DNA of 8,507 nucleotides from Candidatus Sulfopaludibacter sp. SbA3 (GTDB lineage: Bacteria > Acidobacteriota > Terriglobia > Bryobacterales > Bryobacteraceae). The notes under the pieces are model-generated. The model had not been told where the DNA came from. It ran no database searches and saw nothing but the letters and a program-made list of their open reading frames with translations. This document shows positions 1 to 6,672 of this stretch, piece after piece. The position numbers and the translations under genes were made by a program. Position 1 is the first letter of the stretch. Each line of letters starts with the position of its first letter. Where the stretch lies: the NCBI GenBank assembly GCA_945900935.1, contig CAMDKT010000236.1:1-8507 (forward strand), given 5' to 3'.

Positions 1-80
1 GTAGTCTGCAAGCCGCATTGTCGAACGAGAAACTTCGAAGTCGTGGGTTTCTGATGCCATCGGATCTGGCGGGTTGTTAA
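1..80 (+). CDS. Probable C-terminal end of group II intron reverse transcriptase/maturase (partial)
   Basis: In the third frame (codons from base 3) 25 sense codons are open and end in TAA at 78-80. They include ALSNEKLRSRGF, which recalls the 'xLSNxxLxxxGLxS' stretch near the C-terminus of many group II intron RTs. The stop lies 14 bases before domain V. That suits the usual arrangement, in which the ORF sits in domain IV and ends shortly before domain V. With so few residues the call rests mainly on position. The two other plus frames are less convincing: one stops at 52-54 and the other starts after a stop at 2-4. The 5' part of the gene lies outside the window. Confidence 0.45.
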   Translation, partial: SLQAALSNEKLRSRGFLMPSDLAGC

Positions 81-94
81 AGCGAGGGCATCAA

Positions 95-126
95 CCGCCG
101 GATGCGGAAAACCGCATGTCCGGTGG
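95..126 (+). ncRNA. Group II intron domain V (catalytic hairpin)
   Basis: A 32-base hairpin. Bases 95-101 pair with 120-126 (with one G-T pair, 97/124), G118 and T119 form the conserved two-base bulge, bases 102-107 pair with 112-117, and the loop is AAAA (108-111). Aligned with the standard domain V start GAGCCGUAUGCG, the triad falls at C96-G97-C98. The CGC form of the metal-binding triad is typical of IIC introns, whereas IIA and IIB introns usually have AGC. A94 and T127 could extend the stem by one pair. Confidence 0.88.
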
Positions 127-129
127 TGT

Positions 130-166
130 GGGAGGGTGGCGGGGCGCAATCCCCGTCACTCGACCC
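130..166 (+). ncRNA. Group II intron domain VI with candidate branch-point A163
   Basis: Bases 134-144 pair with 151-161 (GGGTGGCGGGG against CCCCGTCACTC, including two G-T pairs), closed by a six-base loop at 145-150. Below this, A133/G162 are mismatched, A163 is unpaired, and 130-132 pair with 164-166. A163 lies six bases before the last intron base (T169), the spacing expected of the bulged branch-point adenosine. IIC introns may also excise by hydrolysis, so actual use of this A is inferred. Confidence 0.7.
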
Positions 167-212
167 GATCTTGATTGCGTCGCTGGAGCCTGATGAAAGG
201 TCGAGAACTGGT

Positions 213-644
213 CTAGCGGGAATTCCAATGGCTCAAATAAGCCTCCTCGGCCAACTGTTGCTGTTCCTTGTCATACTCGAGCCGCCACCGGGAGAGCGCC
301 TTCTCCTTCAATCGCACGAGCAGCGTCCTGTCTCGCTCCGCGGTCTGCATTGCGGTCCGCCGCTCCGTCAGCCGCTTGCCGATTTCCGCCGCCTCCCGCG
401 CCATTCGTAACCGCCGTCGCTGGGACGCCGCCCGATACCGGTCCAGTGCCATAAAATCCGCCGGCTCCACCGGTCCCGAATGAACCGCCAATTCCGCCTC
501 CCGCACCTCGCCGGCCAGCTCGTGTTGCCGTCGTTGGTTCGCGTTCCATTCTTCCTGTACCCCGCGCAGCGCGTTCTCCGCCGCCTCCACGCTCCGCTCC
601 CGCAGCCCCAGCGCAGCCTGCAAGGAAAACTGGAACTTGCGCAC
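213..644 (-). CDS. fliJ: Flagellar export chaperone/ATPase stalk protein FliJ
   Basis: FliJ is a small coiled-coil protein of the flagellar type III export apparatus. It inserts into the FliI hexamer like a rotary stalk, contacts the export gate protein FlhA and helps recycle export chaperones. The 143 residues are almost wholly helical and charged, with many Arg, Glu and Gln and no membrane segment, and begin MRKFQFSLQAALGLRER, the typical FliJ opening. The length is close to the usual 140-150. The start codon is GTG at 644-642; a strong GGAGG seven bases upstream supports it. Its G overlaps the last base of the fliI stop (TAGTG), so translation is probably coupled. FliJ sequences are poorly conserved, so gene order is part of the evidence. 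It is the last gene of the operon in view; a group II intron ends 43 bases downstream on the other strand. Confidence 0.9.
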   Translation of the reverse strand: MRKFQFSLQAALGLRERSVEAAENALRGVQEEWNANQRRQHELAGEVREAELAVHSGPVEPADFMALDRYRAASQRRRLRMAREAAEIGKRLTERRTAMQTAERDRTLLVRLKEKALSRWRLEYDKEQQQLAEEAYLSHWNSR

Positions 645-1990
645 TACAGCGCCTCCGCCAGCCGCTCCAGCGAATGGAGCGTCTCTTCCCGTGAAACTCG
701 AAGCCCCGCGTCCTGCCGCAGGAAGGCTTCCAACTGCGGTCTCGTCCGAATCGCCGCGTCCAGCACCGGATTTGACCCGCTGGCGTACGCCCCCAGGTTG
801 ATCAGGTCCTCCGACCTCCGGTAAGATGCCATCGCCTCCCGCACCTTCCTCGCCCAGTTCTTCTGTCCCTGCGTCGACACCGCGCTCGCCAACCGGCTCA
901 CCGATTGCAGGATGTCAATCGCCGGATAATGCCCCGCCGATCCCAAATCCCGTGACAAAATGATATGGCCGTCCAGGATTCCGCGCACCGCATCGCAGAT
1001 TGGCTCATTGAAGTCGTCGCCTTCCACCAGTACTGTAAATAATCCCGTGATCGACCCGCCTTCGAAATTTCCAGCGCGTTCAAAGATCCGCGGAAGCAGG
1101 TTAAACACCGATGGCGGATATCCCTTCTGGCTCGGCGGCTCACCGGCGGCCAAGCCGATCTCCCGCTGCGCCATCGCCAGCCGCGTCACCGAATCCATCA
1201 CCAGCAACACGTCGGCACCCTGATCCCGGAAAAACTCGCTCACCGCCAGCGCCACGAACGCCGCCCGTAACCGCAATGGCGCGGGTTGGTCCGATGTGGC
1301 GCAGATCACCACAGACCGCGCCAACCCCTCCGGACCAAGCTCATTCTCCAGGAACCCGCGCACTTCCCGGTTGCGCTCCCCAATCAGAGCCAAAACGCTG
1401 ACGTCTGCGGCGTTGTGCTTCGACATCGCGCCCAGAAGCGTACTCTTTCCGACACCGCTCCCGCCGAAGATCCCGACGCGCTGCCCTTTCCCGCAGGGCA
1501 ACATGCCATCGATGGCCCGAATGCCGGTCACCATCGGTTCTGTGATCGACGGCCGGGACAAGGGACCCGGCGGCGTCGCGTACAGCGGATAGGCGTCCTC
1601 GGCGTCGATCATCGGGCCGCCGTCCATCGGACGTCCAAATCCGTCCAGGACGCGCCCTAACAGACTTCGGCCCACCGGCACCCGTGCCGCCGCGCTGCGC
1701 GCCACAATCGGATCCCCCAACTGCAGTCCGTCGGTCTCTTCGAGCGGCATCGACAACAACCGGCCGTTCCGGAATCCGATGACCTGCGTGCGGACGCGCC
1801 GCCCGTCGGCCAGCGTGATTTCGCAGAAGTCACCCAGTCCCGCCGCCGGTCCCTGCGACTCCACCAGCAGCCCCACCACTTCCGTTACCGTGCCGCTGCT
1901 CCGCAATGGATTGGTCCGCTCGAGGTCGTCCAAATAGGGGCCCGCCACGAAGTGGTCAGACGGTGAAGCGCCAATATAGGTTTGTCTCAT
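644..1990 (-). CDS. fliI: Flagellum-specific export ATPase FliI
   Basis: FliI is the hexameric ATPase at the cytoplasmic base of the flagellar type III secretion system. It resembles the F1-ATPase beta subunit and helps unload and unfold export substrates together with FliH and FliJ. The 448 residues match the family length. An N-terminal beta-barrel domain covers roughly residues 30-100, and the nucleotide-binding core has Walker A GGSGVGKST at 176-184, then the IGERNREV segment at 203-210 and Walker B VLLVMDS with D266. The C-terminal helical domain contains GAYASGSNPVLD (400-411), a typical FliI/type III ATPase motif. The ATG overlaps the fliH stop by four bases (ATGA) with no evident Shine-Dalgarno sequence, so translation probably depends on ribosomes finishing fliH. 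No key residue is missing. Injectisome ATPases are close relatives, but the neighbours make the flagellar role clear. Confidence 0.97.
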   Translation of the reverse strand: MRQTYIGASPSDHFVAGPYLDDLERTNPLRSSGTVTEVVGLLVESQGPAAGLGDFCEITLADGRRVRTQVIGFRNGRLLSMPLEETDGLQLGDPIVARSAAARVPVGRSLLGRVLDGFGRPMDGGPMIDAEDAYPLYATPPGPLSRPSITEPMVTGIRAIDGMLPCGKGQRVGIFGGSGVGKSTLLGAMSKHNAADVSVLALIGERNREVRGFLENELGPEGLARSVVICATSDQPAPLRLRAAFVALAVSEFFRDQGADVLLVMDSVTRLAMAQREIGLAAGEPPSQKGYPPSVFNLLPRIFERAGNFEGGSITGLFTVLVEGDDFNEPICDAVRGILDGHIILSRDLGSAGHYPAIDILQSVSRLASAVSTQGQKNWARKVREAMASYRRSEDLINLGAYASGSNPVLDAAIRTRPQLEAFLRQDAGLRVSREETLHSLERLAEAL

Positions 1991-2688
1991 TTGGATTTGT
2001 GTGTGGCTATGCGGTCGGCAAAACCGTTTTCAATTTCGGCTAACTGGGTATTCACGCTCGCGTCGATCTGTCCGCGTTTCGTGTCGAGGATGACCGATCC
2101 CCGCTCCAGCGACCGGTCTCCGACTACCTCCACCTGGTCGGGGAGTCCCAGTGCCGCCAGCCGTCCAGTCAACTGCCCCGCATCCTCAGGAGCCGTCCGG
2201 ACGCAGAGGACCTCGGCTTGGTTGATGGTCTCCAGCGCCGCTTTCAGGATTCCGAGGAGGGAATGCGGGTCCACCGTCAGTTCCCGCCGGAGGATCTTCT
2301 TCGCCACCGCCAAGGCCAGCCGGAGTAACTCCGGTTCCGAATCGCGGCGAAACCGCGCCCGGTAGGAGGCCAGTTCGGTGATTGTCGCCGTGAAGCGCTC
2401 CAGCACCGGTTGCAGGGCGGCGGCGGCGGTATCCGCTCCTGTTTTCTCTCCCTCGGCGCGTCCTTCCCGGCGGCCCGCTTCGTGACGCTGGGGCAACTCC
2501 CCTTCCAGTTCCTGAATGCGCCGCTCCAATACCTGGATTCGCTGTAACGCGTCACCCATATCCCTGCGCCCCGCGTCAGTCTGCGGCTCTCCCAGCGGCG
2601 ACGCGTTCACCGGTTCGCCAAACGCCTGCAGCCAGCGGACGGGATCGACGCGCGCAATGTTTGTTGCGGTCAGGACGCGGGATGACAT
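1987..2688 (-). CDS. fliH: Flagellar assembly protein FliH (negative regulator/stator of FliI)
   Basis: FliH dimers bind the N-terminus of FliI, restrain its ATPase activity, and tether the FliI-FliJ complex to the C-ring through FliN. The 233 residues fit the family. A variable N-terminus (1-45) is followed by a coiled coil (about 46-66), then glycines at 72, 76, 80 and 84 in perfect four-residue spacing, the GxxxG repeat characteristic of FliH. The C-terminal half (about 95-228) looks like the FliH/YscL/V-ATPase E-type domain, with ELLRLALAVAKKILRREL at 120-137. The ATG at 2688 is nine bases after the fliG stop. AAGGA, which overlaps that stop (TAAGGA), serves as the ribosome binding site. 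The gene ends in a four-base overlap with fliI. Confidence 0.93.
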   Translation of the reverse strand: MSSRVLTATNIARVDPVRWLQAFGEPVNASPLGEPQTDAGRRDMGDALQRIQVLERRIQELEGELPQRHEAGRREGRAEGEKTGADTAAAALQPVLERFTATITELASYRARFRRDSEPELLRLALAVAKKILRRELTVDPHSLLGILKAALETINQAEVLCVRTAPEDAGQLTGRLAALGLPDQVEVVGDRSLERGSVILDTKRGQIDASVNTQLAEIENGFADRIATHKSK

Positions 2689-2697
2689 GGCAATTCC

Positions 2698-3744
2698 TTA
2701 GAGCACGTACTGCTCGCCTCCTCCTCCGCCCTTCAGGCTGATCGTGCCGGCAGTCTCCAACTGCCGCACGACATTTATGATCTGTTGCTGCGCCCCTTCC
2801 ACGTCTTTGATCTTCACCGGTCCCATCGTGTCCATCTCATCGCGAAGCATATCCGCGCCGCGTGACGACATGTTCCCCATAAAATGGTTTCGCAGTTGGT
2901 CGCTTGTCCCTTTCAACGCCAGCGTCAACATTTTACGGTCGACTCGCGACAGAATTTCCTTGATCGCGTTGCTGTCCACCGTCAACAAATCTTCGAATAC
3001 GAACATGAGGTGACGGACGTTTTCCACCAAACTCGGATCCTGTACTTCGATATTGCTAAGGATTTCCTTGCTGGAACTGGCGTCAAGCCGATTGAACATC
3101 TCGGCGACCGCGTGTATGCCGCCGTAGGACTCGCGGTTCAACTCTCCCAACGCCTTCAGTTTCTGTCCGATTATCGACGCGATCCGCGCGATGATATCGG
3201 GCGAAATCTGGTCCAGATGCGCCATTCGCAGCGCGACGTCCGGACGCATGTCCGCCGGCAGCGAGGATAACAGCGCCGCCGCCTGCGAAGCTTTCAAGTG
3301 CGACAGAATCAGCGCGATCGTCTGCGGATGTTCGTTATGGATGAATTTCGCCAGTTGTTGCGGATCGGCTTTTTGCAGCGCGTCGAAATTCGCGGCGTCG
3401 CTCCCGACCGACTTCATCAGACGGTCGAGCAGGCTCCGCGCCTTTTCCGGTCCGAACGCGGTAATCAGCATATTTCGCGCGTAGTCGACGCCGCCCTTCA
3501 GCACATACTCGTGCGCGACCGACATCTGATAGAACTCTTCCAGCACCCGCTCACTGGTGTCATTCGTCACCTGCTGCATCCGCGCGACTTCCCGCCCCAA
3601 TATGTACACTTCGTCTTCGTTGAAATGCTTGATCACCATAGCGCTGGCGTCGGCCCCCATCGTCACCAGCAGCACCGCGGCTTTCTTCAGGCCGGAGAGC
3701 TTTTCCTCAGGGTCCGCGTCTTTTTCCGGCTTTACCGCCATCAT
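2698..3744 (-). CDS. fliG: Flagellar motor switch protein FliG
   Basis: FliG forms the upper C-ring, binds the MS-ring protein FliF through its N-terminal domain and FliM through its middle domain, and carries the charged torque helix that works against the stator. It has 348 residues, slightly longer than the usual 330-340. Seen: an N-terminal domain (about 15-110), the EHPQ motif at 138-141 (FliM binding), the Gly-Gly hinge region at 209-210, the MFVF motif at 247-250, and a C-terminal torque segment with K278, R295, D302 and E303. These last four correspond to E. coli K264, R281, D288 and D289. The E. coli R297 position is K311 here. The protein ends in five glycines and EQYVL. The first ATG (3744) overlaps the fliF stop by one base (TAATG), and GGAAGGGG upstream gives a good ribosome site. 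A second in-frame ATG follows at once (3741). Confidence 0.97.
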   Translation of the reverse strand: MMAVKPEKDADPEEKLSGLKKAAVLLVTMGADASAMVIKHFNEDEVYILGREVARMQQVTNDTSERVLEEFYQMSVAHEYVLKGGVDYARNMLITAFGPEKARSLLDRLMKSVGSDAANFDALQKADPQQLAKFIHNEHPQTIALILSHLKASQAAALLSSLPADMRPDVALRMAHLDQISPDIIARIASIIGQKLKALGELNRESYGGIHAVAEMFNRLDASSSKEILSNIEVQDPSLVENVRHLMFVFEDLLTVDSNAIKEILSRVDRKMLTLALKGTSDQLRNHFMGNMSSRGADMLRDEMDTMGPVKIKDVEGAQQQIINVVRQLETAGTISLKGGGGGEQYVL

Positions 3745-5537
3745 TAGTAAAATCCCCTTCCGTCGGTCCAGGTGCGAATCAGGTTTGCCACCGCTTCGGG
3801 ATCCTTTAGCGCTAATTCACTCAAGTGCCGCGTCAAGATAGCCCCGCGCCGAACCTCCGCCTTGGGGATCTCCAGGTCCAGGAGCGCTTCGTTCGTCACT
3901 TTTGTACGCAAGAGTTCGCGTTCACGCAGTTGTTGCTCCAGCGACTTCGCCCCGGCTTCACCGCCTGTCGCGCCCGCTTCCAGCCGGGCCGGCGCGGCCG
4001 CGCCTTCAATCGACGGATCCAGCGTGACGTCGACATGTTGGCCCTTCTGCTTCTTGCCAATGGGGAGTCTGGCGGCAGCCCCCCCCAACGTCCGGCCCAA
4101 CGCGCGCAGCATCCGATAGACCACAAAGAGTATCGTCAGCACCAGCACGAGCACGACGGGCGGCAGCCAGTTCTGCTCGAGGAACCAGTTCAATTGCCCT
4201 TCCATCGGCAGTCGCAGCCAATCCGGAATCGCGGCAGGCAACAGGAGACGGGGACGGGACGGAGTCGTCGGCATCGTTCCGGGCGGCGGCGGCGCGTTTC
4301 TGGTGGTCTCGAACGCTATCGCCTCGACGATAATCTGATCCCCCCGTTCCTGCTGAAATCCAACGGCCGCGGAAACGATATCCTTAATCGCGCGCAACCG
4401 TTCCGGAGGAGGCGCTTCGATTACGCGCTTACCGCCCTCGGTCTTTACCGTATGGTCTAAGAGCACCGACATCGACAGCTTCTTCACCTGGCCGTTCGGG
4501 AACTTCGTGTGACGGATCACGCGGGTCGTCTGATACGTCGTGCTTTCCGACCGCCGGAACAATGGGCCGCCGCTCCCCGATCCATGCCGCGACGTGGGGC
4601 GCGGCAGGTTGGAAGGCGTTCCAGGAACCCCGGCCGCCGATGCCGGGGTGGACCCATCCTCGGACCGCTGCGACTGCACCATCACCGAGCGGGACGGGTC
4701 AAACGACTCTTCGCTCTGGTCTCCGCTCGCCAAATCGCATTCCAAAGAAACGGCCGCTCGAAAACCGTCTGGCCCCACCAACGGCTCCAGCGTCGCTCGT
4801 ATCTTTTCGAGCAGCGCTTTCTCCATCCGCTCCCGGTACTCGATCAGCTCTCTCGGCGATTCCGTATCACCGTCGCCGGATCTCTTCGGACGGCTCAGAA
4901 GGTTGCCCCGCATGTCCAGAATCGATACGTTATCAGGCGTTAAGCCGTCCACCGCGCTCGATGCCAAGTGCGCGATCGCCTGAACATTTTGTTTGGAAAG
5001 ATTGGCCCCCGGCTTCATCTTCAAAAGCACGCTCGCTTTCGCCGGCTGCCGGTTTTCCAGAAATAGGCTCTGACGGGGAAAAGTGATGTGGACACGCGCG
5101 GATTCCACTTCCTGGAGCGTCATCACTGATCGCTCCAACTCTCCTTCGACGGCCCGATGGTAGTTCACCTGTTCAGCGAATTCACTGGTGCCGAAGTTCG
5201 GTTTGTCGAAAAGTTCAAACCCAATTCTGCCGCTTTTGGGGAGTCCTGCGGATGCCATCTGGATGCGAAGCTCATCGACCTTTTCCGAGGGAACTTTAAT
5301 CGTTTTTCCGCCGTTCTCCAACCGGATCTCTGTGGCCGCTTCCTGCAACCGGGACAACACCACTCCGGCGTCCTCGGCCGACAGGTCCTGGAACAGCGTC
5401 TTGAAGTTGCGTTCCGTCTGCCAGTGCCGCAAGCCGAAGAGTCCCCCGATTACCAGAATCGCCACACCGCCAATCGTGATGCGTTGCCGCACGGTAAGGC
5501 GCAGGAAGAGCTCGCGTAGCTGTTGCAGATAGGCCAT
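3744..5537 (-). CDS. fliF: Flagellar MS-ring protein FliF
   Basis: FliF is the inner-membrane ring that nucleates the basal body, surrounds the export gate and carries FliG on its cytoplasmic tail. At 597 residues it is a little longer than typical (about 530-570). Domains in order: transmembrane segment 1 at about 20-37; YscJ/FliF ring-building domain (about 45-215); FliF C-terminal periplasmic domain (about 230-410) with a Ser/Gly/Pro-rich insert at about 285-330; transmembrane segment 2 at about 457-475; a cytoplasmic linker; and a conserved FliG-binding end (about 555-597, including AEVRRGAILTRHL). The ATG is 23 bases after the fliE stop, the only wider junction in the operon, and no convincing ribosome site is visible. 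A run of eight G residues on the coding strand (4079-4086) falls in codons 484-487. Overlap with fliG is one base. Confidence 0.96.
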   Translation of the reverse strand: MAYLQQLRELFLRLTVRQRITIGGVAILVIGGLFGLRHWQTERNFKTLFQDLSAEDAGVVLSRLQEAATEIRLENGGKTIKVPSEKVDELRIQMASAGLPKSGRIGFELFDKPNFGTSEFAEQVNYHRAVEGELERSVMTLQEVESARVHITFPRQSLFLENRQPAKASVLLKMKPGANLSKQNVQAIAHLASSAVDGLTPDNVSILDMRGNLLSRPKRSGDGDTESPRELIEYRERMEKALLEKIRATLEPLVGPDGFRAAVSLECDLASGDQSEESFDPSRSVMVQSQRSEDGSTPASAAGVPGTPSNLPRPTSRHGSGSGGPLFRRSESTTYQTTRVIRHTKFPNGQVKKLSMSVLLDHTVKTEGGKRVIEAPPPERLRAIKDIVSAAVGFQQERGDQIIVEAIAFETTRNAPPPPGTMPTTPSRPRLLLPAAIPDWLRLPMEGQLNWFLEQNWLPPVVLVLVLTILFVVYRMLRALGRTLGGAAARLPIGKKQKGQHVDVTLDPSIEGAAAPARLEAGATGGEAGAKSLEQQLRERELLRTKVTNEALLDLEIPKAEVRRGAILTRHLSELALKDPEAVANLIRTWTDGRGFY

Positions 5538-5560
5538 GGGCTTGAGAAATCAACAAAAAC

Positions 5561-5869
5561 CTACAGCGGCATCCGCATGATTTCCTGATAGGCCTGAACT
5601 ACTTTGTTCCGGACTTGCAGGAAGGTTTCAAACGCGATTTCGGCGCGCTGCCCGGTCAGGATCACCTGGTGGAGTTCCTCGGTTTCCCCATTCATGAAGG
5701 CGTCCGCCGAATTTTCGGCCTTCGCGCGATACTGTTCGACGCGCCCGATTGCTTCGTTGAACATATCGCCGAACTCTTTGGCACCGGAAGGCGCTTCGGC
5801 TTTGTCCAGTCCGCCAATCGACGGGGAGGGCGCTATCGGATTGATCCCTCGAATCGAGTCCACCGCCAT
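5561..5869 (-). CDS. fliE: Flagellar hook-basal body adaptor protein FliE
   Basis: FliE joins the MS ring and export gate to the base of the rod and is among the first proteins exported. The 102 residues match the family. The N-terminal third is low in conservation, and the helical C-terminal part has the recognisable pattern ELHQVILTGQRAEIAFETFL followed by RNKVVQAYQEIMRMPL, which is typical of FliE C-termini. I place the start at the ATG at 5869, which overlaps the flgC stop by one base (TGATG). A GTG at 5872 would add one residue and give a four-base GTGA overlap; the sequence does not decide between them. The gene follows the rod genes flgB and flgC in the classic flgBC-fliE order. Confidence 0.95.
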   Translation of the reverse strand: MAVDSIRGINPIAPSPSIGGLDKAEAPSGAKEFGDMFNEAIGRVEQYRAKAENSADAFMNGETEELHQVILTGQRAEIAFETFLQVRNKVVQAYQEIMRMPL

Positions 5870-6306
5870 CACCTCATCAGATCCAGGGAGCGCTGAATCA
5901 TGTCTTTCACGGCGGACATCGCGGCGATATTGGACTGGTATCCCCGCGTGGCATTGAGCAGATCCACCATATCTTCGGCCGGATTCATTCGTGGAAAGGC
6001 GACGTATCCCTGGGCGTCAGCGTCCGGATGGCCGGGCACGTAGCGCCGGTCCGGTTCCCGCTGGTCCTCGACAACGTCAGCGACGCGGACCCCCTCCACG
6101 CCGGGACCGAGTTCAACATGAAACACCGATTGGAACGGGTGTCCCGCTTTGGCACTTTCGAAGATGACATTTTTTCGACGGTACGGGCCGCCCTGTGAAG
6201 TTTTTGTCGTTTCGGAATTGGCGAGGTTTTCCGTGAGAACTTCAGCGCGGCGGCGCTGGGCCTCAAGGCCTGATGCGCTGACCGATAAAAGGTGGAAGAG
6301 GCTCAT
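5869..6306 (-). CDS. flgC: Flagellar basal-body rod protein FlgC
   Basis: FlgC is one of the proximal rod proteins of the flagellar drive shaft. It is exported by the type III apparatus and polymerises in the periplasm. It has 145 residues, a normal length. The N-terminal helix MSLFHLLSVSASGLEAQRRR and the ENLANSETTKTSQGGPYRRK segment (about 26-45) are the FlgC form of the rod-protein motif, with the usual 'ETT...GGPYRRK' in place of 'TPGY'. The C-terminus (MVDLLNATRGYQSNIAAMSA) is the conserved rod/hook helix that pairs with the N-terminal helix. The start ATG overlaps the flgB stop by one base (TGATG), and AGGAAGGA eight bases upstream is a clear ribosome binding site. Confidence 0.96.
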   Translation of the reverse strand: MSLFHLLSVSASGLEAQRRRAEVLTENLANSETTKTSQGGPYRRKNVIFESAKAGHPFQSVFHVELGPGVEGVRVADVVEDQREPDRRYVPGHPDADAQGYVAFPRMNPAEDMVDLLNATRGYQSNIAAMSAVKDMIQRSLDLMR

Positions 6307-6650
6307 CAGCCGCGTCCTTCCTGGAGGGCCGAGCGGATGGCCCGGAACTTCCCCTTTACCATCATGCTAACTAATTGAAAACGCAAGGCGTTTTCGGCCA
6401 GCAGCCGGGTCTCCCGCTCCATGCTGACGTTGTTGCCGTCGTTGCGAAAGTCCAGGCCCTCCGGCTCCTGGACGGTAGCCGTTCCGCCCTTGACCAAGGT
6501 GAGGAATTCCCGCTGAAAATCGATGTCCTTGGTGACATATCCGGGGGTCTCGGCGTTGGCGAGATTGGAGGCGACCAGCTTCTGCCTGGCGCTCAGCAGG
6601 TCCAGATAGTGCTCTTGTTTAGCTGCGATTTGGTCCAACATGCCTGACAT
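6306..6650 (-). CDS. flgB: Flagellar basal-body rod protein FlgB
   Basis: FlgB is a proximal rod protein, placed nearest the MS ring and FliE. From the ATG at 6650 the product is 114 residues and carries the rod-protein signature SNLANAETPGYVTKDIDF at about 28-45; its C-terminal helix (about 80-105) has the expected ENALRFQLVSMMV pattern. The reading frame stays open upstream to a TTG at 6692, but that extension (rich in Trp and Pro) overlaps the preceding gene and looks unlike FlgB, so I reject it. An ATG three codons in (6641) is another possible start. No strong ribosome site precedes either, so coupling to the upstream gene, whose stop is 22 bases away, is possible. It is the first gene of the flagellar run. 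Confidence 0.94.
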   Translation of the reverse strand: MSGMLDQIAAKQEHYLDLLSARQKLVASNLANAETPGYVTKDIDFQREFLTLVKGGTATVQEPEGLDFRNDGNNVSMERETRLLAENALRFQLVSMMVKGKFRAIRSALQEGRG

Positions 6651-6672
6651 AGAGCACGTTGGACGCCAAAGT

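Larger units (their letters stand above)
1..169 (+). mobile_element. Group II intron, 3' end (IIC-like), truncated by window edge
   Basis: A self-splicing ribozyme and retroelement of which only the 3' end is in the window. Seen directly: a hairpin at 95-126 that fits domain V position for position, followed at once by a second hairpin (130-166) that fits domain VI, then ACCCGAT with the AY dinucleotide (168-169) expected at a group II 3' splice site. The catalytic triad is CGC (96-98) rather than AGC, which is the known hallmark of class IIC introns. A short open frame ending at 80 resembles the tail of an intron-encoded reverse transcriptase. The element lies on the strand opposite to the flagellar operon, and its 3' exon starts about 43 bases beyond the fliJ stop. 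Domains I-III, most of the RT and the 5' boundary lie outside the window, so intactness cannot be judged. Confidence 0.85.

Noticed and set aside
95..126. GC-rich hairpin as an intrinsic terminator
   Set aside because: There is no T-run after it, and the two-base bulge, CGC triad, length and following hairpin match group II intron domain V.
102..410. 102-residue plus-strand frame across the intron end and fliJ
   Set aside because: It runs through structured ribozyme RNA and antisense to fliJ. Its composition is that of a GC-rich shadow frame.
3825..4460. 211-residue plus-strand open frame
   Set aside because: It is wholly antisense to the well-supported fliF and its translation is rich in Arg, Gln and Pro as expected of a shadow.
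4562..5086. 174-residue plus-strand open frame
   Set aside because: It is antisense within fliF and shows no recognisable motifs.
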